64,000 nucleotides of DNA from Heliobacterium chlorum (GTDB lineage Bacteria > Bacillota > Desulfitobacteriia > Heliobacteriales > Heliobacteriaceae). Positions 9,180-15,597 of this stretch are shown piece after piece (within the stretch, counting starts at the first letter, position 1; every line of letters begins with the position of its first letter). Below the pieces are notes generated by a model, which saw only the letters and a program-made list of their open reading frames with translations, had not been told where the DNA came from and did not search any database. The stretch lies in contig NZ_JACVHF010000002.1 in assembly GCF_014502795.1 (NCBI RefSeq), positions 62,001 through 126,000 on the forward strand, in the 5' to 3' direction. The translations under genes were made by a program, and so were the position numbers.

Positions 9180-9515
9180 ATGAGGGATTTCGTCAACAGA
9201 GTCGGCCCAATGGCGTTCCTGGTATTTAGCCTTGTTCTGATTGCAATCGGCATTTTGTCCATTGCGTGGTTTTGCGGATTGGACATGAATAACAAGTTTG
9301 CCGATGCTTTAGTTACCGCTGTACTTATCGGAGGCACCACGGCCTTTATCGCCCTGATTAAACCCAACGAAGGCAATCAAAGAAATGCTAGCATAGAACT
9401 TCCGCCGAGTACCGGAACATATGTGACTATTCCGAAAGAAACCCCAGTGAAGGATCAAAACCAAGACATACAGTCCTATTCACCTCGGCCTCCGACAACT
9501 ACAGGCAACGAATAG
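9180..9515 (+). CDS. Small phage membrane protein with two helices
   Basis: A 111-residue protein with two predicted membrane segments (about residues 11-33 and 41-60) and a polar, Pro/Thr-rich C-terminal tail. It starts 14 bases after the amidase stop with a strong AAAGGAGGG site and is followed by a strong terminator, so it closes the lysis operon. It could be a second holin or a lysis-timing protein, but there is no recognisable family signature; this is inference from position. Confidence 0.65.
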   Translation: MRDFVNRVGPMAFLVFSLVLIAIGILSIAWFCGLDMNNKFADALVTAVLIGGTTAFIALIKPNEGNQRNASIELPPSTGTYVTIPKETPVKDQNQDIQSYSPRPPTTTGNE

Positions 9516-9526
9516 ATTCGCGACAT

Positions 9527-9567
9527 AAAAAAGCCCCGATCTCCGCCTAGGAGATCGGGGCTTTTTT
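9527..9567 (+). terminator. Strong intrinsic terminator ending the lysis operon
   Basis: An 18-base perfect stem: 9527-9544 (A6 then GCCCCGATCTCC) pairs with 9550-9567, with a five-base loop, and ends in T6. The A6/T6 symmetry lets it work on either strand. Confidence 0.93.
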
Positions 9568-9667
9568 ACTTTCACCACCAAAGAAAAATAATATTCTGGG
9601 AGGAAAAACCATTAAAGAATCAAACTGTATAGTAGGCGTTGAAATAAACCGAAAGGGGGTGAATGTG

Positions 9668-10162
9668 ATGAGACAAGATAGAGATCCTTGGTATGATACT
9701 GCATTGGTTTGCTTGAATGGACATTTAATTAATGCTTCATCAAAAGAGTATCCAATGGATAATCAAAAGTATTGCGGCAAATGCGGAGAACCTACGATTG
9801 ACAAATGCCAGAAATGTAACACCGATATTCGAGGGTATTACAACATCCCCGGGTTTGCTGATCTTGGCACTAACGAAATCCGCTCCTTTTGTCATGAATG
9901 CGGAGAACCTTATCCATGGACTAAGTCAAGAATTGAAGCTGCTAAAGAATTGGCTGAAGAAATAAACGGACTTAGCAAAGAAGAAAGAGACATATTAAGT
10001 AGAAGCATAGATGATATTGTTAAAGATAGTCCGAAAACAACTGTTGCTACAACTAGATTAAAAAAATTTATGGCTAAAGCAGGTCCAGTCGTTGCCCAAG
10101 GATTTAAAGATATCTTAGTGGATATCGTTAGTGAAACTGTAAAAAAGACGCTGTGGCCCTAA
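9668..10162 (+). CDS. Zinc-ribbon protein, DUF2321-like
   Basis: A 164-residue protein with two zinc-binding pairs in the first half: CGKCGEPTIDKCQKC (near residues 34-48) and a later CHECGEPYPW. LVCLNGH near the N-terminus fits the DUF2321 pattern as I remember it. The second half is helical and Lys-rich with a hydrophobic C-terminus (VAQGFKDILVDIVSETVKK). ATG 9668 is preferred to GTG 9659 because AAAGGGGG lies eight bases before it. The gene is clearly more AT-rich than the tail genes around it, and it sits alone between two terminators, so it looks like a late-acquired cargo gene (moron). Function unknown. Confidence 0.7.
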   Translation: MRQDRDPWYDTALVCLNGHLINASSKEYPMDNQKYCGKCGEPTIDKCQKCNTDIRGYYNIPGFADLGTNEIRSFCHECGEPYPWTKSRIEAAKELAEEINGLSKEERDILSRSIDDIVKDSPKTTVATTRLKKFMAKAGPVVAQGFKDILVDIVSETVKKTLWP

Positions 10163-10166
10163 CCAA

Positions 10167-10205
10167 AGCACCGATCTCTCCATTGTGAGAGAGCGGTGCT
10201 TTTTG
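10167..10205 (+). terminator. Intrinsic terminator after zinc-ribbon gene
   Basis: AGCACCG (10167-10173) and TCTCTC pair with GAGAGA and CGGTGCT (to 10200), with one A/G mismatch, a six-base loop and a T tail. Confidence 0.88.
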
Positions 10206-10226
10206 CGTTTTAAACTAAGTTTTCGG

Positions 10227-10475
10227 CTATTGCTTGGATGTAATTCGTTCTAAGGTTGCCAAACTTAACAAATTTAGCGATTCCAATGCTGTGAACATAT
10301 CAAGCGTATAATCGTCATTGCTTTTACTAATCCGAACTATTTTGAAGAAACTCTCACTTTGAATATATACATAATAGGCTAAATCTGTTTCTTCGATGAA
10401 AACGATGTTCTCACCGTCATGTATTTTGTTTAATATCTGTTGAGCATGCTCAGATAGGTCTTTGGTGGTAAGCAT
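10227..10475 (-). CDS. Small phage protein of unknown function (82 residues)
   Basis: Last gene of a minus-strand cassette starting at 11305. It has 82 residues, acidic and without membrane segments. The middle has a beta-hairpin-like pattern (ENIVFIEETDLAYYVYIQSE), and the helical C-terminus is leucine-rich. It lies 10 bases after the stop of the preceding small gene; GGGTGTAG precedes the ATG. It is AT-rich relative to the tail genes. I do not recognise the family. Confidence 0.55.
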   Translation of the reverse strand: MLTTKDLSEHAQQILNKIHDGENIVFIEETDLAYYVYIQSESFFKIVRISKSNDDYTLDMFTALESLNLLSLATLERITSKQ

Positions 10476-10485
10476 GGCTACACCC

Positions 10486-10680
10486 CTATTCCTTGTCTAG
10501 GTCTTTCAACTCGCCGATAAACTGCTTAACAGCTTTTTTCGATTTGAAGTTTCGGTTCCAGTCGATGGTGCCAAGATGCTCACTCGTGACGGTGTAATCC
10601 CGAGGTCCGAACTGCGTGAGCACGATTTTGTTGTTGCCGATTTTGCCGAGCACCGTCACTTTGAACATCAGTGGCACCAT
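10486..10680 (-). CDS. Small phage protein of unknown function (64 residues)
   Basis: A 64-residue (or 60-residue) basic protein with an N-terminal beta-hairpin pattern (FKVTVLGKIGNNKIVLTQFG) and a Lys-rich helical C-terminus. AGGAAAGG directly abuts ATG 10680, so the in-frame ATG at 10668 (MFKVTVL) has the better spacing and may be the true start. It is part of the minus-strand cassette. No family recognised; the beta pattern could be a small OB- or SH3-like fold, which is speculative. Confidence 0.55.
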   Translation of the reverse strand: MVPLMFKVTVLGKIGNNKIVLTQFGPRDYTVTSEHLGTIDWNRNFKSKKAVKQFIGELKDLDKE

Positions 10681-10735
10681 CCTTTCCTGCTGGCATTTTC
10701 ACGGGGATTATCGGCTCCCGGCGGGCCGTTGATGG

Positions 10736-10867
10736 TTAGTCGTTAATCTCCCGGATGTGTACAACCGTAAATACTACCGACTGCGACTGGCTGATCTTGA
10801 CACTTCCTGAGTTCTGGTCAATGAACAAGGCCTCAATTATCCTTTTGCTCGTGGCGTCTCGACGCAC
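10736..10867 (-). CDS. Tiny phage ORF (43 residues), start or frame uncertain
   Basis: From GTG 10867 a 43-residue frame reads RRDATSKRIIEALF then GSVKISQSQSVVFTV and ends IREIND. The composition looks like a genuine beta-rich small protein. However, the only good ribosome site (AAAGGAG) is before ATG 10892, in a different frame that ends after 19 codons within this ORF. Either two overlapping ORFs, a frameshift, or a +1 slip joins them. Low certainty. Confidence 0.35.
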   Translation of the reverse strand: MRRDATSKRIIEALFIDQNSGSVKISQSQSVVFTVVHIREIND

Positions 10868-10975
10868 CTAGTATTGCGGAGGAGGATGACATCTCGATCG
10901 CTCCTTTCGATTTGGCCTTAAGCGTAGCGGGGATAGCTCCCCGGCCCGACTTTCACGGGCTGTACCTTGCGGCCC

Positions 10976-11140
10976 CTAGTCTCTTTTACCCATCAATGCG
11001 GTAATCAGTAGATAACCGGCTGCCGTTACCACGATAGCCTGCTTCCACCAGATGTCTGCTGGCGAGTACAAGAAAGCTACGGAGAGACCGAGAACACCGC
11101 GGGCTGTGAAGATGTTGGTGATTGAAATTTTTGATTTCAT
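10976..11140 (-). CDS. Tiny phage membrane protein (54 residues)
   Basis: A 54-residue frame with two hydrophobic helices: ITNIFTARGVLGLSVAFLY and IVVTAAGYLLITALM, followed by a basic end (GKRD). ATG 11140 lies 27 bases after the stop of the 45-residue gene; no clear ribosome site is seen, so translation may depend on coupling. The hydrophobic pattern argues for coding; a longer overlapping frame on the same strand (10986-11357) has unlikely composition. Possibly a holin-like or membrane-anchoring peptide. Confidence 0.5.
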   Translation of the reverse strand: MKSKISITNIFTARGVLGLSVAFLYSPADIWWKQAIVVTAAGYLLITALMGKRD

Positions 11141-11167
11141 CCGATACTATGGAGCTAGAGGAGGGGG

Positions 11168-11305
11168 TTAATCCCCCTGCCTCGGTTTGGGTGAGCGGCG
11201 AAGCCTGGCGGGGCGACGTCGCTCTTTTGATTTGCGATAGCTGATGATGTCCCGAATGATTGTGTAGGCCAGACTTGCTATCGCGATTATCTCCTTTAGC
11301 TCCAC
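11168..11305 (-). CDS. Tiny phage protein, amphipathic helix with basic tail (45 residues)
   Basis: First gene of the minus-strand cassette. GTG 11305 follows a perfect AAAGGAGGTGG and a consensus promoter. The 45 residues form one hydrophobic or amphipathic helix (ELKEIIAIASLAYTIIRDII) followed by an Arg/Lys/Pro-rich tail. This shape recalls small phage membrane-associated peptides; no family assigned. Confidence 0.6.
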   Translation of the reverse strand: MELKEIIAIASLAYTIIRDIISYRKSKERRRPARLRRSPKPRQGD

Positions 11306-11328
11306 AGTGCCACCTCCTTTCTGATACA

Positions 11329-11357
11329 ATAATACCACGCTTAATTGATTGAGTCAA
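11329..11357 (-). promoter_or_regulatory. SigA-type promoter of the minus-strand small-gene cassette
   Basis: On the minus strand TTGACT (11357-11352), a 17-base spacer, then TATTAT (11334-11329), just upstream of the AAAGGAGG of the 45-residue gene. Confidence 0.75.
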
Positions 11358-11385
11358 CGAATATTTAGTGGTTTGTGAAATATTT

Positions 11386-11415
11386 TTGACGATTCATTTA
11401 CATTTATGCTATGAT
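11386..11415 (+). promoter_or_regulatory. SigA-type promoter of the 79-residue HTH-like gene
   Basis: TTGACG (11386-11391), 18-base spacer, TATGAT (11410-11415). It is arranged back to back with the minus-strand promoter at 11329-11357. Confidence 0.7.
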
Positions 11416-11436
11416 AAGAATGAGGTGGTGAGGGTT

Positions 11437-11676
11437 ATGACTACCAAAATTGTTCTTGGCGAGACAGATATAAAGACGACGATACGGATGATGATTGCTG
11501 CATCGGGTTTAACTGGTTTGGCGGAACTGGCCCGTGAGATGGGGGAGAAGGAGAATACTCTCCGTTCAGCGGTCAACAACGGGGCAATCCGTTTGGTGGA
11601 CTTTCAACGAGCGGCAGAGATTATGGGATTCAGCGTTACAATTGAACAGAAGGAAAAACCCCGTTCCACTGAATGA
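11437..11676 (+). CDS. Small LLKF-type phage regulator, probable helix-turn-helix
   Basis: A 79-residue protein resembling short phage regulators with a degenerate helix-turn-helix: SGLTGLAELAREMGEKENTLRSAVNNGAIRL reads as paired helices with a recognition helix. ATG 11437 follows GGTGGTGAGGG, and a promoter lies 22 bases upstream. The last codons form the left arm of a terminator hairpin, so gene end and transcript end overlap. Divergent from the minus-strand cassette, which it may control; that is inference. Confidence 0.6.
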   Translation: MTTKIVLGETDIKTTIRMMIAASGLTGLAELAREMGEKENTLRSAVNNGAIRLVDFQRAAEIMGFSVTIEQKEKPRSTE

Positions 11677-11692
11677 GGAACGGGGTTTTTCC
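11652..11692. terminator. Bidirectional terminator overlapping gene end
   Basis: A 16-base perfect stem: 11652-11667 (GGAAAAACCCCGTTCC) with 11677-11692, nine-base loop holding the stop codon at its end; A5 and T5 on the two arms. Confidence 0.9.
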
Positions 11693-11693
11693 T

Positions 11694-11734
11694 TTGGAAC
11701 AGGTGTTCCAATAAATATTCCTTTGCGCTATAAT
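11694..11734 (+). promoter_or_regulatory. LexA (SOS) box and promoter of the YolD-like operon
   Basis: TTGGAACA-GG-TGTTCCAA is a perfect palindrome at 11694-11711 and contains GAAC-N4-GTTC, the Gram-positive LexA/DinR box core. It overlaps a weak -35 (TTCCAA, 11706-11711), placed 17 bases before a perfect TATAAT (11729-11734). LexA binding here would block the promoter; DNA damage would release it. Confidence 0.8.
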
Positions 11735-11756
11735 GTTCGTAAAGGGAGGCGTTCGT

Positions 11757-12023
11757 ATGTTCGAATACCAAGAAGACTACTGCCAAGCATATCCGCAAGA
11801 AGTCGACACCATCGATATCACTACAACCACACTGAAGGTCAGCTTCGACAACGGTGAAACCTGGTCTAAAATCCAAGTGGACCTCTGGCAGGACCTTTCC
11901 CAGTCCGGATTAAAGGAAGGCTATCTTGTTATCCACCAGGGCGAACGATACCGCATCACCGCCTGGGAAAACGGTGAACTTGTCATGGTCAAAGAAGCCT
12001 CATCGAGGAGGAAGCGCCGATGA
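11757..12023 (+). CDS. Small SOS-controlled protein of unknown function (88 residues)
   Basis: An 88-residue acidic protein, predicted mainly beta (TLKVSFDNGETWSKIQVD, LVIHQGERYRITAWENG) with a basic tail. ATG 11757 follows AAAGGGAGG and a promoter carrying a LexA box. It overlaps the YolD-like gene by four bases, so the two form one SOS-induced operon. I do not recognise the family; in other Firmicutes YolD partners are often Y-family polymerases, which this is not. Confidence 0.65.
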   Translation: MFEYQEDYCQAYPQEVDTIDITTTTLKVSFDNGETWSKIQVDLWQDLSQSGLKEGYLVIHQGERYRITAWENGELVMVKEASSRRKRR

Positions 12024-12376
12024 GCTTCTACCACACTGGACCGCAAAAGATGAGTCCGAGGGCAGCGGAGTTCTTTCGGAAAAACATGCTCTGGAGGTCA
12101 TCGTTCTTCCTGCCGGAGCATCGCGAGGGTACTATCGCCGGCCGTCATGCCTCACTGGCCGAGCAGTTGACGGCGCCATCGGAAGTAAAGAAGGAAGAGA
12201 TGGAGTATATCCTATCGTCAGCCATGCGCAACCGTAGAGAGGTTCGGATCCGGCTGCAAGACGGGAAGTGGCTGTCGGCGATTCCGGTAACGGCTGCGGG
12301 TGGAGTGCTGTTTGTGGTGGATATGGGTGTCGATCGGGAAGTCAGGCTGAATGAGATTATTGATGTGGTGGAATGA
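12020..12376 (+). CDS. YolD-like protein
   Basis: A 118-residue protein matching the YolD-like family, small proteins that accompany SOS mutagenesis polymerases in Firmicutes. The C-terminal half has the family's sheet pattern (REVRIRLQDGKWLSAIPV, GGVLFVVDMG, VRLNEIIDVVE). It is translated with ATGA overlap from the preceding gene and driven by the LexA-box promoter at 11694. No Y-family polymerase (UvrX/DinB) is next to it in this window, so its partner is either elsewhere on the prophage or chromosomal. Confidence 0.7.
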   Translation: MSFYHTGPQKMSPRAAEFFRKNMLWRSSFFLPEHREGTIAGRHASLAEQLTAPSEVKKEEMEYILSSAMRNRREVRIRLQDGKWLSAIPVTAAGGVLFVVDMGVDREVRLNEIIDVVE

Positions 12377-12379
12377 GAC

Positions 12380-12414
12380 AAAGCCCCGATCCTTGGAGTG
12401 AGGATGGGGGCTTT
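12380..12414 (+). terminator. Intrinsic terminator after YolD-like gene
   Basis: AAAGCCCC-G-ATCC pairs with GGAT-G-GGGGCTTT around a nine-base loop, ending in T residues. Confidence 0.85.
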
Positions 12415-12415
12415 T

Positions 12416-12838
12416 CTATCTTAAAGCGTTCACCATCGCCTGATAATCTTTTTGATTTGGTCCGCCATCAAATAGGACGTCAACACTCGCAAAGCCGCAC
12501 TTGATGGTCAAAACTATTACGTTCTCTACGTTCACTGACCCGCCTATGATAGCCCCTGCAATGAGGCCGATTCCACCTGTTAATATTCCACCCAGGAGAG
12601 CCCCGGCCGCTGCTTTACCCGCACTCCTGCCTCTAATGGTTTGGCAGGTCAGGCTTACAATATCCTTTTTGGGAATCGATATGTTGAAATCGTGAGTAAA
12701 TAGTTGAATGTTATCTCCATCACCCATAACTGCCAATTCCATTGCTTTTCCGAGTTCCGGGTGTCCTCCGAGGTATTTAACCTTCGGACTGGTGGTATAA
12801 AACCATGACCTAACCTTTGGATCAGTAAAGTCTGGCAC
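12416..12838 (-). CDS. Hypothetical protein with glycine-zipper membrane hairpin
   Basis: A 140-residue protein. Residues 1-65 and 100-140 look like a PH- or SHOCT-neighbour-type beta fold (VKYLGGHPELGKAMELAVMG, VLTIKCGFASVDVLFDGG). Residues about 72-98 are a Gly/Ala/Ile-rich glycine zipper (ALLGGILTGGIGLIAGAIIG) that could insert as a membrane hairpin. GTG 12838 is the called start; the ribosome site is weak. It shares the terminator at 12380 in the opposite direction. Candidate lysogenic-conversion or superinfection gene; family not recognised. Confidence 0.6.
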   Translation of the reverse strand: MPDFTDPKVRSWFYTTSPKVKYLGGHPELGKAMELAVMGDGDNIQLFTHDFNISIPKKDIVSLTCQTIRGRSAGKAAAGALLGGILTGGIGLIAGAIIGGSVNVENVIVLTIKCGFASVDVLFDGGPNQKDYQAMVNALR

Positions 12839-13060
12839 AAAATCACCGCTTTCGTTTTTGCGTTTCCACTTCTACGTTATGAATTATTTTCCTCCTAGTA
12901 ATCTCTTCGAGCTTGTCAAACGGCCTGCGAGAGCCACGTTGAGAGGCCGCACAAGCCTCTCAAATCAACAGGGTAATATGATTACCTTGCTCAAAAACCT
13001 ATATTTATTGGAAGGAATTACCAAATAGACGTAGAACCACATACAGGAGAGGTGATGAGG

Positions 13061-13144
13061 GTGCGGTTCGCATTGTTGGTTGTGCTGTACACGGTCGCTG
13101 TGTATGTGGGCGGAATTATTCCGATGGATTTGGTGGGATGGTAG
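13061..13144 (+). CDS. Tiny membrane peptide coupled to an Xre regulator (27 residues)
   Basis: GTG 13061 lies eight bases after GGAGAGG and opens a 27-codon frame coding one hydrophobic helix (FALLVVLYTVAVYVGGIIPM) and a short end. ATG 13055 is also in frame. The stop codon overlaps the ATG of the Xre-type regulator at 13138, so the two are coupled. The size and shape are those of a small membrane toxin or leader peptide. Coding evidence is the ribosome site and composition only. Confidence 0.45.
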   Translation: MRFALLVVLYTVAVYVGGIIPMDLVGW

Positions 13145-13350
13145 CCAGGAGGAAAGCGATTGAGCATGCGCTGGTAGAGAAGGAGTGGAATTATTCGGAT
13201 TTAGCCAGAGCGATTGATGTGACACCGTCGACCATACAGAGGATCGTGACTGGCGAAAGGGACCCGTCCTTAAGGTTGGCTTTAGCCATATCCAAGGCTC
13301 TCAGTAAAACTGTAAATGAATTATTCGACGATGAGTCGCCTTCAGAATAA
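13138..13350 (+). CDS. Xre/Cro-type helix-turn-helix regulator
   Basis: A 70-residue phage-repressor-type DNA-binding protein: NYSDLARAIDVTPSTIQRI is the helix-turn-helix, followed by GERDPSLRLALAISKAL and VNELFDDE, the usual end of HTH_3 domains. ATG 13138 overlaps the stop of the tiny membrane peptide. A perfect GGTAAT-ATG-ATTACC palindrome at 12972-12986 upstream is a possible operator. A terminator overlaps its end. It probably controls the ParM arm that follows or its own operon. Confidence 0.85.
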   Translation: MVARRKAIEHALVEKEWNYSDLARAIDVTPSTIQRIVTGERDPSLRLALAISKALSKTVNELFDDESPSE

Positions 13351-13368
13351 CGAAGGTGACTTTTTATT
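13334..13368 (+). terminator. Intrinsic terminator overlapping Xre gene end
   Basis: AGTCGCCTTC (13334-13343) pairs with GAAGGTGACT (13352-13361) with one G-T pair, followed by TTTTATTT. Confidence 0.75.
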
Positions 13369-13481
13369 TGCCCATTTACCCAGTTGGGAAAAAGTTTTTC
13401 CTGATTGGAATAGGGACAAGCAGAGCGAGAGTATGTATCTATCGTGTATCACACCGTTATACAAGAGCAGGAGGGGTGCAG

Positions 13482-14336
13482 ATGGTACGAATAGCCGCCA
13501 TTGACCGTGGTTACGGCCATACAAAGGTAGTGACCGACGGTAACCTACATTGCTTCCCCAGCGTTGTAGGCGAGGCCCAGTATTCTCTGGAAGACAGAAA
13601 GATGATGACTGTTAAGGGGAAGTGGCTCGTCGGAGAAGATGCGCTCGACAATAGCCTCATTAAAAGACATTCTCGACGGTCAGAATTGGCCGACAGCCCA
13701 TCATCTCAAGTATTGATTGAGGCTGCGCTTAACTTGGTGCCTGGTGAGTGTTATGTCGTATCTGGTCTGCCGGTCGATATGTATGGAGCGCAAAAAGGGA
13801 AGCTGGAAACACTGCTGCTTGGGTATAAAGAAAAAGTGCGATCGGTGAAGATTGTCCCACAGCCCTACGCAGGACTGATGGATTTTCTGCTGGATGAAGA
13901 AGGGAAGATTAAAGACGAGGAAGTGGCACGACAGCCTATCCTCGGCGTGGATATCGGTACCGGCACGTTAGGCTTACTCGGTTTATTCGGAATGAAACCT
14001 ATTCAGGGAAAATCAAGATCGGTGCATTTGGGGAGCGAGACGGCCTTGCAAGCGGTCGCCAAAATTATGGGAGGCTTGACTGTTTGCGAGGTGGATCGTG
14101 AGATCCGGGAGGGGAGGATAAAGGCGGACGGTGCTTTGTATCAGCTAGCAGAAGCGGTCATTGAAGAGGTGATGTCGCTTCGGTATGGATGGAAAAAGAT
14201 TTTCTGCTTTGGTGGCGGCGCTGACCTGCTAAAAGAGTGGATACCGGCAGAGTGGGAAAAGGGCGATCAGGTGACCGTGGCTCGGGGCATGTGGAAGATA
14301 GGAAAGCGGCAATGGGCGAAAAGCGAACTTTCCTGA
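13482..14336 (+). CDS. ParM/Alp-like actin-family segregation ATPase
   Basis: A 284-residue actin-fold protein that would polymerise to move plasmid or phage DNA. Visible actin motifs: phosphate 1 (AIDRGYGHTKV, residues 5-15), phosphate 2 (GVDIGTGTLGL, about 154-164) and an adenosine motif (CFGGGADLL, near 246). It is short for ParM (about 320) but complete. ATG 13482 follows CAGGAGGGG. It overlaps the next gene, a ParR-like adaptor, by 25 bases. Comparable actins occur on Firmicute plasmids (Alp7A) and in the corynephage CGP3 (AlpC). Here it suggests an extrachromosomal stage or intracellular transport of the prophage. Confidence 0.82.
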   Translation: MVRIAAIDRGYGHTKVVTDGNLHCFPSVVGEAQYSLEDRKMMTVKGKWLVGEDALDNSLIKRHSRRSELADSPSSQVLIEAALNLVPGECYVVSGLPVDMYGAQKGKLETLLLGYKEKVRSVKIVPQPYAGLMDFLLDEEGKIKDEEVARQPILGVDIGTGTLGLLGLFGMKPIQGKSRSVHLGSETALQAVAKIMGGLTVCEVDREIREGRIKADGALYQLAEAVIEEVMSLRYGWKKIFCFGGGADLLKEWIPAEWEKGDQVTVARGMWKIGKRQWAKSELS

Positions 14337-14575
14337 TCGCCGGACTTCGACCTGGTAAGGATGATGACCTCATTAAGTTTTGGAATGATGAGAAGTGGTC
14401 CCGGTTAGATGAAGGGGAACGGGCACGCTTGCTGAGGGCAGCCGCCAGGGCTTATTTCTTCGGGATCGGTAGCTCAAGCCGACAGGTGGAGATTGTTGCC
14501 GGCGATGTATCACAGTGTGATACATTCCTTGGTGATTTGGATGGGGCGCTGGATGATGCGTTGAGTGATTTGTGA
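14312..14575 (+). CDS. ParR-like partition adaptor
   Basis: An 87-residue probable DNA-binding adaptor joining the actin filament to a centromere. Residues 1-60 (FLIAGLRPGKDDDLIKFWND, RLLRAAARAYFFG) have the basic helix content of ribbon-helix-helix ParR proteins. The C-terminus is acidic (FLGDLDGALDDALSDL), the usual filament-binding tail. ATG 14312 follows AGGAAAGCGG inside the parM-like gene. Its coding DNA contains a perfect 21-base palindrome (14505-14525). Assignment is by position and shape. Confidence 0.65.
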   Translation: MGEKRTFLIAGLRPGKDDDLIKFWNDEKWSRLDEGERARLLRAAARAYFFGIGSSSRQVEIVAGDVSQCDTFLGDLDGALDDALSDL

Positions 14576-14587
14576 GGAGGCGGTTTT

Positions 14588-14758
14588 ATGATCCGCGCAC
14601 AAGACTTCGTGGATGCCCACGAGTTGGAGGCCCGGAAAGCTGGTTGGCAGCAGGCAGCGTGGACGGTGGAAGTGAGTGAGGCGGAGACTCAGGGAGTGTT
14701 TCGGCTGGTGCTGACGGCAGGAAACAGTTCAGGGAAAGCAAAAACCCCGGCCATATAG
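14588..14758 (+). CDS. Small hypothetical protein (56 residues)
   Basis: ATG 14588 follows GAGGAGGCGG, 12 bases after the ParR-like gene. The frame encodes 56 residues starting IRAQDFVDAHELEARKAGW and ending Lys/Thr-rich. It probably belongs to the ParM operon. The last codons lie in a CCCCGGC/GCCGAGG hairpin that could end the transcript. No family recognised. Confidence 0.5.
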   Translation: MIRAQDFVDAHELEARKAGWQQAAWTVEVSEAETQGVFRLVLTAGNSSGKAKTPAI

Positions 14759-14771
14759 CCGAGGCTTCTCT

Positions 14772-14873
14772 TTATCGATTTATTGCTTCCATCAATTCTC
14801 CAAAACCGTAAAGCAAGGCTCCTCCAAGGATGTAAGCAAAGGGGTGAAAATATAGTCTATCGCGCTCAAACAT
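14772..14873 (-). CDS. Tiny membrane peptide (33 residues)
   Basis: ATG 14873 on the minus strand is preceded by GAAAGGAGCG at good spacing. The frame encodes 33 residues with one hydrophobic helix (FAYILGGALLYGFGEL) and charged ends. Convergent with the 56-residue gene. Small membrane peptide of unknown role. Confidence 0.45.
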   Translation of the reverse strand: MFERDRLYFHPFAYILGGALLYGFGELMEAINR

Positions 14874-15053
14874 GAATACGCTCCTTTCAATCTTTGCCTT
14901 TACAAACATTTTTGCCCCTAACAAAAGGATATTATTCATATCCGTCATAAACCGAGGGGGTGGCTGCATACGCTCTTAGCGAAGCAGAGCGTTGCGGAAA
15001 GTCTGCCCTCCACACGGGGGGCTATTTTTATGCCCTGAAAGGGGTGATTTTGG

Positions 15054-15167
15054 TTGTCGTTCATCATGGATATCGTGATCGACCTTATAAAAACGGCGGG
15101 AATGGGGCTTATTGTTTTTGGCTGTGCGGTCTGGTACCGGCAGCGGAGGGAGGGGCGACGTGGGTAG
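15054..15167 (+). CDS. Tiny membrane peptide of the T4SS-like arm (37 residues)
   Basis: TTG 15054 follows GAAAGGGGTG by eight bases. It encodes 37 residues: one membrane helix (IDLIKTAGMGLIVFGCAVWY) with a strongly basic end. The stop overlaps the start of the pilin-like gene by eight bases, so they are coupled. A GC-rich hairpin with a T run at about 15004-15029 upstream may be a terminator or leader structure. Confidence 0.5.
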   Translation: MSFIMDIVIDLIKTAGMGLIVFGCAVWYRQRREGRRG

Positions 15168-15597
15168 AGTTTATTTGATTTCTTGGGACGCTTGGCGTAG
15201 AGGAACATGGAAGCGGGAGGTGCGACGTCAGCAATGCGAAAACCTTGTGTGCGTAGCAACCAGAATCGTTATCCCAGGAGCCCTTCTTTTACTGTACGCT
15301 TCACCAGCTCATGCAGCAGTTCCGCAGGAGCAAGCCTTCAAGGAGATGGAGAAGGCGTTGGGGACGTTGTTCGATCTGATTTGGGGACTGCTTCGGACCA
15401 TCTTGAAACCGTTGGGGAAGACGTTGTTTCTGTGGGGCGTACTGAAGTGGGGACTGGGCAAGAAGCAACAGGCAGTGGAGAAGTGGCAGCAGGCGGCTCT
15501 CGTGTATTTCGTGGCCATATTCTTCGGTACGATCTTCGGTGGCCTAGACGCGATCGATGTGGACGCTGGAACACAAGATCCTGGTGGAAAGCCATAG
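15160..15597 (+). CDS. Pilin-like membrane protein (VirB2-type topology)
   Basis: A 145-residue protein with a basic N-terminus, a hydrophobic segment ending in a signal-peptidase-like ASPAHAA (around residue 53), and two further membrane helices (TLFDLIWGLLRTILKPLGKTL, ALVYFVAIFFGTIFGG). Signal peptide plus two helices is the layout of VirB2/TraA pilins. The next ORF is a VirD4/HerA-like ATPase, which fits a type IV secretion module. GTG 15160 follows GGAGGGAGG. The stop TAG 15595 lies inside the next ORF, whose own start is missing, so this protein may instead be the membrane-anchor part of a frameshifted fusion. Confidence 0.5.
   Translation: MGRVYLISWDAWRRGTWKREVRRQQCENLVCVATRIVIPGALLLLYASPAHAAVPQEQAFKEMEKALGTLFDLIWGLLRTILKPLGKTLFLWGVLKWGLGKKQQAVEKWQQAALVYFVAIFFGTIFGGLDAIDVDAGTQDPGGKP

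Noticed and set aside
10986-11357. Minus-strand ORF of 123 codons
   Set aside because: Ser/His/Arg-rich composition and no ribosome site; two shorter frames on the same strand (11168-11305 and 10976-11140) have better signals and protein-like sequence.
14960-15178. Plus-strand ORF of 72 codons
   Set aside because: Composition is poor, and it overlaps the better-supported 37-residue frame and the hairpin near 15004-15029.
15207-15587. Upstream extension of the ATPase ORF
   Set aside because: The frame is open but reads as out-of-frame translation of the pilin-like gene; ATPase similarity starts only near 15606.
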